NCBI GenBank assembly: GCA_949152475.1
Contig: OX424570.1
Span: forward strand, 25,602,694-25,666,693
Direction: 5' to 3'
Length of the DNA stretch: 64,000 nucleotides
DNA from: Terebella lapidaria
Taxonomy: Eukaryota > Annelida > Polychaeta > Terebellida > Terebellidae
The stretch's first letter is position 1. Every line of letters starts with the position of its first letter. The position numbers and the translations under genes are program-made. The notes beneath the pieces are model-generated. The model worked only from the letters and a program-made list of their open reading frames with translations, did not search any database and was not told the origin of the DNA. This document shows positions 34,452 through 46,000 of the stretch, one piece after another.

Positions 34452-36967
34452 GTAAGTACGGAAGCCTGTTGAGGTCAGATAGTGCAAGGTGTGAAAATAT
34501 ATTTATCTGGCGGCCGCCACTTGAATATATTATCACACCTGGCACTAACGGTCTTCCGTAGGGTAAGTTCTGTTGAAATCGTAAGTCGTGCCGAAACGTT
34601 ACATGAGCGTCAATCGTCAGTTGACACGATCATATTTTGTGATCTGCTCAATCCCGCCCCTCCCTCCTAAAAGAAAGGGAAGAACAATTTATAAAGACCT
34701 TAGATTTTCAACCTCAAATTGTGAAGTGCTTGGTCACCTTCAGCAACTAATTCCGAGTTCACATTTACCTCCATGTAAATGTATAAAATAGCTTAATACA
34801 GATAAATACCGAATACTGCTTCTTCACTTTTAAGTTGATATAAGCCTTCATATGTGTGGAATAACGTAATATTATGGGGATATAATGAACATGATGAAGA
34901 TAACAGCATGTGTGTGCACTGCAGGCATAGGGTAAACATTTTGTATCTTGTTTAACCGTTTATGGCTGACGCTCTCCCAGAGCTGTCATGCCTCCCAAAG
35001 CTTCCTTAGTCTATAATTCCAACTGCGTAATTCAAGTTCAGTGACCCGTAATATAATATAAAATAATAATAATCAGATTTATTTAACGACGGTCCATGAT
35101 GATAGGCAATTTTGCCTGTCTTCCCCATGCCCCGTCGAGTGACAATTTGAACTTGTAAAGCACGTTCGAAGGCAGAAACCTTTGCGGTGCCAGGATGAAA
35201 ATTCCACCTACTTTGTGCCGGTGACGGGGATTGAATCCGCGTCACCTACTGCCTGTCTGCTTCGTTGCTTCAAGATCCATCAGGCCAATCCACTCCGCCA
35301 CAGAGGCCCGTATAAAGAAGACCTAATACTATAATACTATGATTTGGTCAGCCTGTAAAACACAAACATGCAACTTTATTTCAGCAACTAATTTTCATAC
35401 ACACTGCAAATTGTTTTCGTTGTATAACTAACGTTTTGTTACAGAAAATGTATTGTGTTAACGGTCATTGTTTTGTATGCTGTCATTGACTTAGTATTTA
35501 AGTAAATATTATTAGCTAGTATGTTACTGTTGTAGACACCCAATAGTTTACTTATTGGAGACAAAAAAAGAAAAATATATTTTAACCAACTGTCGAATCG
35601 ATACCTGTGTAACCTGTGTGTTTGTACATGGCGTTTTCCGTTTAGAATCACGCGAATACTGCCAGGGGGAAGAATTCGAGGCCGATTGCGAACCGAATGG
35701 GCGCATTGACCTCTTGGAGGTCAACTATGGCCGAATGAGACTTGGCCGTTGTCTCGCGGGTGACAATCGAGGTTACGTCGGCTGTGTGGCTAACGTGTCA
35801 TCTTCTCAGTCTTCAGTCATTCGTGACTGCCGCGGTCAGTCATACTGCTCCTTCACCGTGTCGGATGATGCACTTGGAGTTGTCCATGCTTGTCCAGGGA
35901 CTAACTACTTGGACATTGAATATATTTGTGCATTCGGTATGTGTTTATTTTCTTATCATTTTTGTTCCAGATATCGAATGCGGTTACTTTTCAAAATTTT
36001 GTTCGTTTCGAATATTTGCGTTTTGATGAATAATATTAGTTCTACTATATCTAAGCTGTTTATCTTCCATTGACAACGTCAATATAATGCTATACTGATT
36101 CATCGTGTGATATGTTTAAACAATTCGTCAGTTCGGCTGATTATTCTCTCCAATATCCGACTACTTTCAGGCTCCTTCGAGGAGCATTCCTCAGCCTGTT
36201 GGCGTCCAGGTGAATATTCAGAAAATATGGAAATTTAATAAATGAACATATTGTATGACTAAACGGGGGATAAGTGGTTTTCCGAACCCGAGGGTTATGG
36301 ATATCCCAGACCCGAGGGACAACTGAGCTGTATTCCCCCTTTGGTCATACGATATTTTTATTTATTGATGTTTCTGACGACATTCGGGGGATATGCATTC
36401 CTATCATGTATCTAATTGGCGGGGAAGAACGGCTGACGTCACCCGGGGAATATTTATTTATATTTGTAAACAACTACATTTACCACACTGTCTGCCCCTG
36501 ATGACGCCAGTGTGTCTTTTGATAAAGTAATTGGTCGGGATTGTTTCTATTGCAAAATGTTGTATGTTTGTTATTGGAATCATCAAAATTTGGCTGTATT
36601 GGTGGTAATAGATGGATACTTACATTCAATTCACTGTGAAATTCGTAATTTTGTTTCATATTCTTGTAAGAAGAGACGATCTACTCAATTATTAAGAATC
36701 GTTTACGTGTATATGAATATTCGTATGACAAGGTGACAAATGCAATGAATAAATACATGTTGTATAACATTGTGCTACGATTGAAGCTGATGACGTCATC
36801 CGCTTTACACTGCAAAAATATCAAGTATTAAATACGTTCAAAAGCATACATTCTTTTCAGAAATTCACCACCAAACAATGAACAATTATTCAATTTTTAT
36901 TATTTCAGAGTACAGTACACTCCTACTGGTTGCAAGCTTGCTACTCGCCTTCACCCGCGGTTTGTGA
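34391..36967 (+). CDS. SUEL/rhamnose-binding-type lectin 2, predicted GPI-anchored (4 coding exons)
   Basis: My model joins 34391-34451, 35646-35936, 36171-36209 and 36909-36967. All junctions are GT-AG and phase 1, and the product is 149 residues. Exon 1 is a signal peptide (MKQLSVICMFLLVACIVHES). Exon 2 is a single SUEL domain with eight cysteines, NYGRMRLGRC, the sequon ANVSS and ACPGTNYLDIEYIC, closer to the family's DPC-GT-KYL motif than lectin 1. Exon 3 is a linker (SFEEHSSACWRP) with an extra cysteine absent from lectin 1. Exon 4 is a hydrophobic tail (LLLVASLLLAFTRGL) with a GPI-signal appearance. The same exon order, phases and close nucleotide identity with lectin 1, 2 kb upstream, show a tandem gene duplication. 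The two probably serve related surface recognition roles. The ligand cannot be told from sequence. Confidence 0.87.
35050..35311 (-). mobile_element. tRNA-derived SINE
   Basis: The minus strand begins with a tRNA-like head of the Ser/Leu type: an A-box region GTGGCGGAGTGG near 35300, then a loop region with CTTGAAGC, then a T-arm with GATTCAATCCCCGTCACCGGC near 35215-35235. A non-tRNA body of about 150 bases follows (including tggcaccgcaaagg), and the element ends in ATT-rich simple sequence at about 35050-35075. It sits in lectin 2 intron 1. Flanking duplications are unclear; CCCGTA occurs on both sides. Confidence 0.65.
35646..35936 (+). CDS. Lectin 2 exon 2: SUEL/Gal_Lectin domain
   Basis: The acceptor ttccgtttag|AATCACGCG and donor ATTCG|GTATGT give a 291-base, phase 1-1 exon. 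It has three more codons than lectin 1 exon 2, placed in the serine-rich loop (VSSSQSSV). Confidence 0.92.
36171..36209 (+). CDS. Lectin 2 exon 3: linker micro-exon
   Basis: 39 bases between ctactttcag and gtgaat encode SFEEHSSACWRP, in phase 1-1 like the matching exon of lectin 1. Confidence 0.75.
36254..36352. repeat. Short inverted repeat in lectin 2 intron 3
   Basis: TATGACTAAACGGGGGA near the left and TTCCCCCTTTGGTCATA near the right are imperfect complements about 65 bases apart. Between them ccgaacccgagggttatgg and cagacccgagggaca repeat each other. It may be a small MITE. Confidence 0.4.
36909..36967 (+). CDS. Lectin 2 exon 4: hydrophobic C-terminal tail
   Basis: The acceptor attatttcag|AGTACAGT leads to YSTLLLVASLLLAFTRGL and TGA. 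It matches lectin 1 exon 4 in start (Y-S), length and character. Confidence 0.78.
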
Positions 36968-39561
36968 AAGGGTCTGCCAACGTCGCAATATACACATTGT
37001 TCAGACCGCAATTGTGTTGGGTTCTTTTCAATTATAACTATATAGTTTACTTTAGATTGTTTATTAGCTCTGTATATTGACTGCTAGGAGTAACTTGACG
37101 CAATACCTAATTTCGCTAGCCCTATGTGTAATGTATATTCAGTGTAGAATTGTGTCAGAGATAGTTTCACAAAAATATAAATAGTAACTATTTAAATATA
37201 TTATAATGGTAGACTCACCAATTATGCAACATAAACAGCGAAATTTGCGAGACAAAATAATATACAAAATACAATAATTAGAATTGCCTGGAGACGGGTG
37301 GCATTATCTCATAATAGAAAATTTTCAGTAAGTGTAATTATAAGTAAATTCATAGTATTGTTGTCAAGCAGTTGATACTTGCACTGTATGGCATCAATTA
37401 TTTCTTCTTTTTTTGTAATAGCATCGATTATATCGGTTATGTGGGTTATAGTGTCACGGTGCTTGACTGATATACCAATGGCATAAATGTCCACAAATTG
37501 TACGACAATTTTGTAATCATAAAGGCGCATACTTAGTAGGTCGTCGAGTGAACGACCGGAATTGGTCTGTGACACGCATGACAATGATGTTGTATTATGG
37601 TGTTTGATTTCACAAATAAATTCTTATCCGATATTGTTTCATTTGTATATTCATGTCATTCACGGCTGTAAATTTTTGGCACGTTATACAAATATATTAG
37701 TTGGCTATCATACGAAACATAAATTGATGAATGGTTGTCCTATCAACTGGTCGGATATTTCTACTCTTACCTCAAACGTTTTATTTTATAATCATCACTT
37801 ATTTGAGAACAAAAGAGCGAAGCTGGAAATTTTATTGAGTTATGATAAACAATTGTTAAAATATCAGAAATTTGATTAATATCTGCAATCGCCAGATGGC
37901 AGCACTGTTTTATGGGTTTACATGACCTCATCACTCTTTTTTCTGCGTGATTCATGTCTTGGTTGATTAATGACTGCATTTAGGCGCCAAAACTGACCCA
38001 TATGACAATGCTGCCCCCTGTTGAATGATCGTTTCAACACTCCCATTATCTGTCTACGACGGATGCATATCAGAAACTGGGCAAGAAAATGTACACAACT
38101 TATCAGCTACATTGGAAAGTGGTATTCCTTAAATACACTTTCCTTTCGTCATAATGTATACATGATTTCGACACGAATTTGCATATGATTTTCACATACA
38201 AAAGGCCCGTTATTATTTACAAATAATATCATAACACAGTATAATGTATAAACCATGTCGACTTATACAAATAATGGTTCAAATAAAACATACAACTCGA
38301 TAAATACAACTTGATGTACAATATTTTTGTGTACATATATATTGGAAAATACGATTCAGAATTAAGAACATGATTATGAACTTCTGAGTGATATCTTTTG
38401 AGGCGTGAAAGTCATCAGGAGTCATATCGTAAATTCACATGTAGATGGAACACAAAACAGTTCAAAATCCATTATAGTGCAAACGCACAGAAAAGTACAG
38501 GTGTCTTTACTTCATCATAACGTTTACAAAATGCATGTGTGATACTGGACACAATTAGGAATATAGTTCGTGGATCATAGGGTATATGGACATGGATATA
38601 GCATATATCTTTCGACAACGAACACGATTTAATTGCAGGTATATATAACCGCAACCCTGTTCCCGAAGGGCTTTTTTGTGTAACCAGTCAGTTCGATTAC
38701 AACTTTTTTTGCCTTGCTGATTAGAGAACACAAGAAGCATTACAACATTATCAGCATTCAGATCCTTTTTCGAAACATACTTATAATTCGGAACATATAT
38801 ATTTCATGTCTTTCAATACGGTGGCGATGTGCATCTGATGTGAATTCCAAGCAACATGCTTTTTCTTATCACAAGAAATTAAGAGCTTTCATGTCTAGCA
38901 AATAAAACTCAACTCATTTGTGAAAATAACAATTACACTCTAACGTGTTCCAATACTGTCTGGAAGGAATCTATAAATAACGAAAATACGCATCTAAGCA
39001 CACGAAACATTAGACGAAACGAATATACTCTAAAAATAGCTAGCGGGAAACACCTTCAAATGACGTCATATCACAGAAACGCACATCGTTGTAACGCACT
39101 TTGTTAATGACATTGGTAACCCATTAAGACGAGAACACTCGATATATTTTATCTTGTCAAATCTTCGATTGCCTCCGTTTCAGCTATACTTTTGCATTTT
39201 CTGTAGTTAGACAGATACAGTGAAATTGGGAGACTGGCCAAGTGAGAAAACAGACACGGAACACTACATGTAAGACAGGAAATACTGTTTTTGCACATGT
39301 CTACAGTGAAACCATAAACAATTTCATATTCATGGCAAAGTACATTCTTTTATGATCAAGACGAAATAAATATCATCATGGCTACAACGTGACGCGTTTG
39401 CAGCATATTGTTTTATACATTTATAATGGTCGGTATCTAAAATAACACGGGGATGTACAGTTCACGATTACCTAAAACGGGACATGCCGCATAACGCAGA
39501 TGCATAAGTTGGACGTATTTACTTGTGAACAGCACCGGCGTTCTGTTCTAGCCGTTTCATG
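36968..39561. other. Intergenic; 3' sides of lectin 2 and Wnt6 face each other
   Basis: The two genes converge here, so this stretch should contain both 3'UTRs. No further exon is recognised, and I found no canonical AATAAA close to either stop codon. Confidence 0.45.
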
Positions 39562-40023
39562 TTAGTTACAGCGTGATATAACTTTCTCAGTGACGCAAGT
39601 TTGGCAGTAAACGTCACAGCACCACTCGAAGCGACACCTACAGTTCTCGTCAACCAATACCCGTTCCTCGTAGTAGCCACGCCCACAGCACAGCAAATCA
39701 CAGCCTCCCAGACCACCGGAAGTGACGTTGCACATCCTTCCCATCGTCCCTAGCGAGCCTAACGTTTTATTAGGGACGCAATAGTTGGGTGACTCGGCAC
39801 TGAACACAATGTCCTCTTCACTCGGCTGTCTTGAACTGGACGAAGTCGGGATTAAACGCGCACCGTCATTGTAAAGCATCACCTTAATGGCGTTGTCATA
39901 GCGACGAACAAGGTGCTCTCCCACGTGACGAAAGAGAGGCATTTTCCGCCAGCATGTCTTCAGTGTGCACGAGGCGGAGAGGCCATGGCACTTGCAAGCT
40001 GTACGCATATAGTCCTTCACCGC
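39562..40023 (-). CDS. Wnt6: Wnt6 exon 4 (C-terminal, cysteine-rich)
   Basis: The acceptor ttcctctccag|GCGGTGAAG (phase 0) opens residues 194-346, running from AVKDYMRTACKCHG to a TAA at 39562-39564. It carries the lipidation-site motif and the cysteine-rich C-terminal thumb-like region. Confidence 0.95.
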   Translation of the reverse strand, partial: AVKDYMRTACKCHGLSASCTLKTCWRKMPLFRHVGEHLVRRYDNAIKVMLYNDGARLIPTSSSSRQPSEEDIVFSAESPNYCVPNKTLGSLGTMGRMCNVTSGGLGGCDLLCCGRGYYEERVLVDENCRCRFEWCCDVYCQTCVTEKVISRCN

Positions 40024-43000
40024 CTGGAGAGGAACACATGAAAAATAAATTATACATGATATGAATGTTGCCAGCATATCACAGCGGTCAGAACTGACCC
40101 GAGCTTTATATATATTCTCACAAAATACTTGGTGATTCAGCTAATATCCGATTTCAGCGAGTAAAACCAATACTCGTATGCCCAATGCTCGAGAGCGCCA
40201 CAACGAGTGTGATATAGCTGCGTTTAACGAATTATATTAACGTCATCACGATCTGGTATGTAGAGCACACCTAATCTGTCACAAGTAGGCCTATGCAGCA
40301 GGAATTGTTCGCATAGTTTTTATGGGGGCTGATTAATTACGGGTGCCAAATTAATTACGGGTGCCACGAGAGGGTCGAGATTGTACAGCACACCAAATTT
40401 GTGACAAGTATGCAGCAGGATTTGTTGGCATATTTTAGGGGGGTCATTATGGGTGACACGCGTGGGGCACGAAATCGTCACTCTTTCTGGAATACCTGAT
40501 TTCACTTCCTTATGGCCAAATATGGGGTTCATGAATTCCATCAAATTTTCTGGGTATTGCCTGACACTGGACTTTGAAATTGGATAAAAAAAACTTGTTT
40601 CTGTTCGCTCGGAATACTTTGTTATTACTTCCATGTTTATACTAAAAACAAATGAATTGTTTATTGGCCATATCGTATTTTCATAATTACTTTATACTTG
40701 GTAATTGGTTCCATGTTTATGACAAAAATTGTCTTGTAACCAAATCGTACATTCATGTTTATAAATTTCATCTTTAGAATCGTTGCTCACCTCAAAGTGC
40801 AATTTACATGATTAGCCCTGATCACACAGAATCTAATCGTCTCTCGATTTGAAAATCAGGAATAATGCAAAAAAAATACACATATGAAGTCTGTTTTAGC
40901 ACCTCTACCAATATAAGAATTAGCCCAAGGTCTAAGAAAGGTAACCGGAGAAATATTTAGTGTTAAAGTGATATTGGGAGAAATTATGGAATTTGCCATA
41001 CATTTTTGATCGAAGAAAACATAATAGTTATAAATCTGCACTTGTATGCCGAAGCAGATGCCCCTTTGTCATTGATTACGTTGCGAGTTTCTGGTGTAGA
41101 CAGTTTGAGTTTGTTGACATTACCGCCATTCTTGGTGCTTTGTATCCCTTGATGCGATTCCATCTTACTCGCATATGTTCGAGCCAATCGAGCGTGAACC
41201 ATGTCAGATCAGAGGTAATTCTGAGTGGCGCACAGAACAAAAGAAAAACGGGTGCTAGTACTGTCATATGCTTAATTTATACGTCCGATCAAGAATAGAT
41301 TGTTTTGTAAACTTTTTTTCTGAGACCACAGACATATTTGTAGCTGATTAGGAAAAAATATTTTTTTCTCCCAATATCACTTCAAATCACAACTTTTTTT
41401 CACCAAAATTGTCGTTTTGACCTTTCAAGGTCACCTGGAAATTCGCCGTATATGTATATGACACATTTAAATTTGCCAATAATTAAGCTCTACCTTGAGG
41501 TGTTCTAGGAGTTTACTTAATGCAGCTCCCATTATGAAAGTAAAAGTGGATGAAATTTTTTAAGTCCAAAAAACTTTTCAACGGGGAACACAATTTTTGT
41601 TGCCTGGAAATGGCTCAAAACAGGTACTGACTTGATCTCGTGCATAAAACGTTCCTTCTTCTTTTGAGCCCACCGGCCAAACAATCTAAATGGTCGCCAT
41701 TCTCAGCACTGAGAATGCAATATATGATTCCTCATTCAAATGTGCCAGTATTTAAGCTCTAACTTGGATTTTTCTAGTAGTTTACTCCACACAGTTCCCA
41801 CTATGAAGAAAAAGTGGATGAAATTTTCGAATGAAATCACAAAACTTGTCGGCAAAAACAATCGTTCGCTTGAGATGGCTTGAATACGAATAGACGACGA
41901 ACTGGGACGAAAAAAAATTGTCTTTCACCGACCTGTCAAAAAATCCAAATGACCAGCACACACAGACTGGCGATTCAAGGGCAACGGAACTTATAAACGT
42001 CACGAATGTACGTGTAGGGAATCTTTCGAAACGAAAATTTCAAAACTGTTGGCCGTTAAATTCCAAAATTGGTCGTTTTGCATTTAAAATGGCCGCCATT
42101 TCGCTAACAAATTGCTAAAAGGAAAAAAAACCCTCTCTCTCTCTCTCTTTTGAATATTTTTGTGCAAAATTTTTATCGGATCAAAGTTCGGTTACCTAAA
42201 AACAGAGCGAAGACGGTGCTGTACACAACTTTTCTGTTAGAATTCTTGTTTCATCATAGTAAAAGTTTGTAAAACTTGTACATAGTACACGTATTGAATC
42301 CAATGACCAACTTACAGATTCTGACCTCAATGTTATAGATGAGTTCATCCTGAATACGATGGCCCATATATGACTTTATCAAAATTCATCAGGCCAGAGA
42401 GAGAGAGAAATAAATAGCCGACGATGAGGGACACAAGAATCAACACGATAATAGTTTATCGGTGAGCTGAGAAAAAGTACATACCAGCCGTCCAGCCTCG
42501 TTGTTGTGCAGTAACAGCTTTGTAGATGTGTCTTGTTTCCGCCTCTTCTTCCTCTTAACGATATCCATGAAGTCCTTAGACTTGTTGTACCCAAAGAGGA
42601 CGTCATCCCCGCAGCCTCCCCACTCCCACCGGCCGTCAGTGGCCATGTCCTGGTTGACCATGTGGTCACACGTACACTGCAGGAGAAGCCCCATCGTACA
42701 GGCCTGTGTCACCGCGTGTACTACGCCAGCGGCAGATAGGGCGTTCACGAACCCCGTCTCTTTCGAGTCTGTTATCGATTGAATTGAATGGATACTATTA
42801 GATGAATGGATACAAATGACGGGGTGTGTGGGGGAAGTAGGCTAAATCAGGTTATAATGTTGTACAACTGGTGGTTATGTTGTCCAAAGGTTACCAATCT
42901 CCACTAAAACCCACATGCACTTCCAATGTAATGTTTTGCTGGAAAATACTTGTTTTAAGTAATGTTTCAATTTTTGAATAAATTTAATGAATGATAAGGT

Positions 43001-46000
43001 TTTTTTAATGTGCAAGTCTTGTATATGACTTCTAAAATAATAAAATGACGGGCTATGAGCACGTCAAAATAAAGGGCCGGTTTACTCAGTTGTGTATCCG
43101 CCCAATGAAAGCTTTTTCCAGCTTGGAAACTTATATATGGAGAGAAATGCTTGTCCTGCAAAGATACAATTTCAAAAAGAGCCTTCCTTTATCATTAACT
43201 GTGCATTTTGAGGAGAAGTGTGAATTTTTCAATAATATGGTACCTTCATACTCCGTTTTGAACATATAAGGAAAATCGATACCGGTCCCTAACCTTAATT
43301 AATGACACTTTTCTTCATATTTTCCCATTGAAGCATCTTACACACAGAGGTGATAATCCCCAATTACTGAGCTTTGTGTGTTAAAGTACTAGTATAGTGA
43401 AAATATGATGTGAACTTATATGAAAGATCTCATTGATCTGAGCAAAATGTTTTTTACGGCATGTGAATATCACAATCCGTTCAAAAGTTATAGCACTTTA
43501 CAGACTGAAATCGGCAAATTTGCTTTTTCAAAACAATTCAGCTAATTAGTATGCAAATGAGATACTCATGACGTCATCGGGGGAAGTTGTTTTAATTAGG
43601 TACTTTGATATGTATTTTTCATTCATTTAATGTTATGACTATTCATCAAAACTTATTCTATACAAATTTTAGTATGAATAATCAGTGTTTTCACTTTTTC
43701 TGTTGTTGTCAAGGTAACCAGTGACCTGGTATGGCCCATAGCAACCATGGTTGCTAGGGCCAGAAACCCACCTAGAACAGGGTATGCACAAATAAAAATG
43801 GTGCCAACTTGAGCTCTATAATAATTTATTTCATAAATGATCGACAGAAAGTCTGTGGATAGACTGACTTGGCAGTTAATGGCCATGGCAACCATGGGTA
43901 ACTACGGCTATAGGGAACGACTGGTAACCATAGCAACAGTACAGTTTGTGTGGATATTGACTATGTATGGTACATAATAATATGCACTAGTCAGATCGTC
44001 AGAACCTTCAATAAGAATCATTCTATCACGGCTTGAAACATCATAATTAAAATTTGTTCCCCTCGTGGCGTCATGAATTCTCATTATCATATAATTTGCA
44101 TATTAATGAGTTGCTAGAACTATTCAAGTGGTTTATGTATGTAGTGCCGGAATGGCAGTTTCAAATGGCTGTAACTTTTGAACGGATAGAGATATTGATA
44201 TACCGTAAAAACCATTTAGCTCAGATCATTGAGATCTTTCATATGACAAAACATCATAGTTCCACTTTACTAGTACTTTAAGGTAAAACTTGTAGAGAAG
44301 AAATAAAACCACAATTTTTGCACTTGAAAAATTTTGATCTCACGTCCGATAAAAGAGTCCAAATGACAATTTGCGGTTCGTTTCAGATTTAGTCCCCTTG
44401 GACTAAATGTGTCAGAATTTCAGAAGAATCGGTTGTCATACTGGTCTGTTTGGCACCCAACAGTGTCTGCCATACTGCTGTCTACACCAATAGTGGTCAA
44501 ATGTATTAAAATGCCACCATCCCATTACTAATATATCATACTTCTAAATTTGATAAATTACATGAACGTAGACAACCGATGGTTTCTGTTAGAGTTCAGC
44601 GACATCAGTTCATATAACTACAGTGTAGGAAAAAAGTTTGGAATATATCTAAAATTTCCAAATTCTAATTAATTAGTCGACCAGTGAATTGGGTTTATGA
44701 CATCTAGTCATGCGTAACATATGCTATTCTGTTCAAGACACTCAACTGAGTTTTCTCAGACGATATTTTGATATGACTGATCACACGATGGAAATTGACC
44801 AATTGTAGTACAATAGTTTGTTACACGGGCAATCCCTTTATAACACCGATGGGATTAAATTTAAATAACTGGCCTCTGTTGGCCTGGAACTCTCTTAGCT
44901 GTACAAGCGGTGATTGTCTGACCATGCGGCGTCAACGGAGTGCTGATTTGTGCAACAGAATGGTTGGAATGCTGCAAACGGGGTCAAGTCAGAAAGACGT
45001 TCCGGATCACACGAATAGCTGTTTCTAAAATCCTGAAACGGTGTCGTGAGACCGGGTTAGCAACACCAAGGTCTAGGTCAGGTCGACCCAAGAAAACAAC
45101 AGCGAGACAGGACCGATATCTGCTAAGCCTTCCGTAATGGTAGGACGAAGCCATCCTCTTAGCTCCAAGTCGAGTGGATGCGTATCACCAACGTTCCTGT
45201 GAAGAGTCGTTTGGTGAACTACCGACTTCTGAACGCTGGGTATTTTGCCAGACGACCCCTGTGGAAGCGTCTGCTACAAAGACGACACCGACAGGCACGG
45301 TTTGCATGGGCACGTGATCAAATGAACTGGCTTGTTGGTCACTGGGAACATATTGTTTTCAGTGACGAATCCAGATTCCTGCTTCATGGAAAAGATGGCC
45401 CTGTCCGAGTCCGCGGACTGAACCATGAGGCCCTCCAGGATCATTGGGTGCTTCCTAGGGTGCAAGCTGGCGGTGGTGGAGTCACTGTGTGGGGTGCCTT
45501 CCATAGTGGTGACAAGTCGGACCTGCACGTGCTGGAGGGGAACATGGATAAGCACCAGTACATTCGCGTCTTGGAAACCAAACTGCTTCAATTTGCAAGC
45601 AGACACTTCCAGGCAAATTTTTTTCTTCCAAGACGACAATGTTCCAGCCCATCCATCCCGACGAGTGACCGAATTCCTCCAGAACGCGGACCTGGAGCAT
45701 ATGGCATGTCACCGGATATGAACCCGATCGAGTGGTCGGAAATCTCTCGGGCGCTGAACAAACTGAACAACCCCCAACAAATGTAGCTGAACTGACCCAG
45801 GCAACACTTGACTTTTGGCGAGATATTCCTGCTCATAATCTCCCAAACCTAGTATCTAGTATGCTGTGACTGTGTATTTTGTTGTATCACTGAAACCACA
45901 CTGGGAAAAATGAAATAATTTATAGCTTGTACACTGATGTGAGAATGAAATAAAATTTAATCGCACAAAGTATGATTTCCATATACTTTCGTCATGGAAT

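Noticed and set aside
44795..45028. Separate short genes in the 44.8-45.8 kb frames
   Set aside because: All are fragments of one frameshifted Tc1 transposase between matching terminal repeats.
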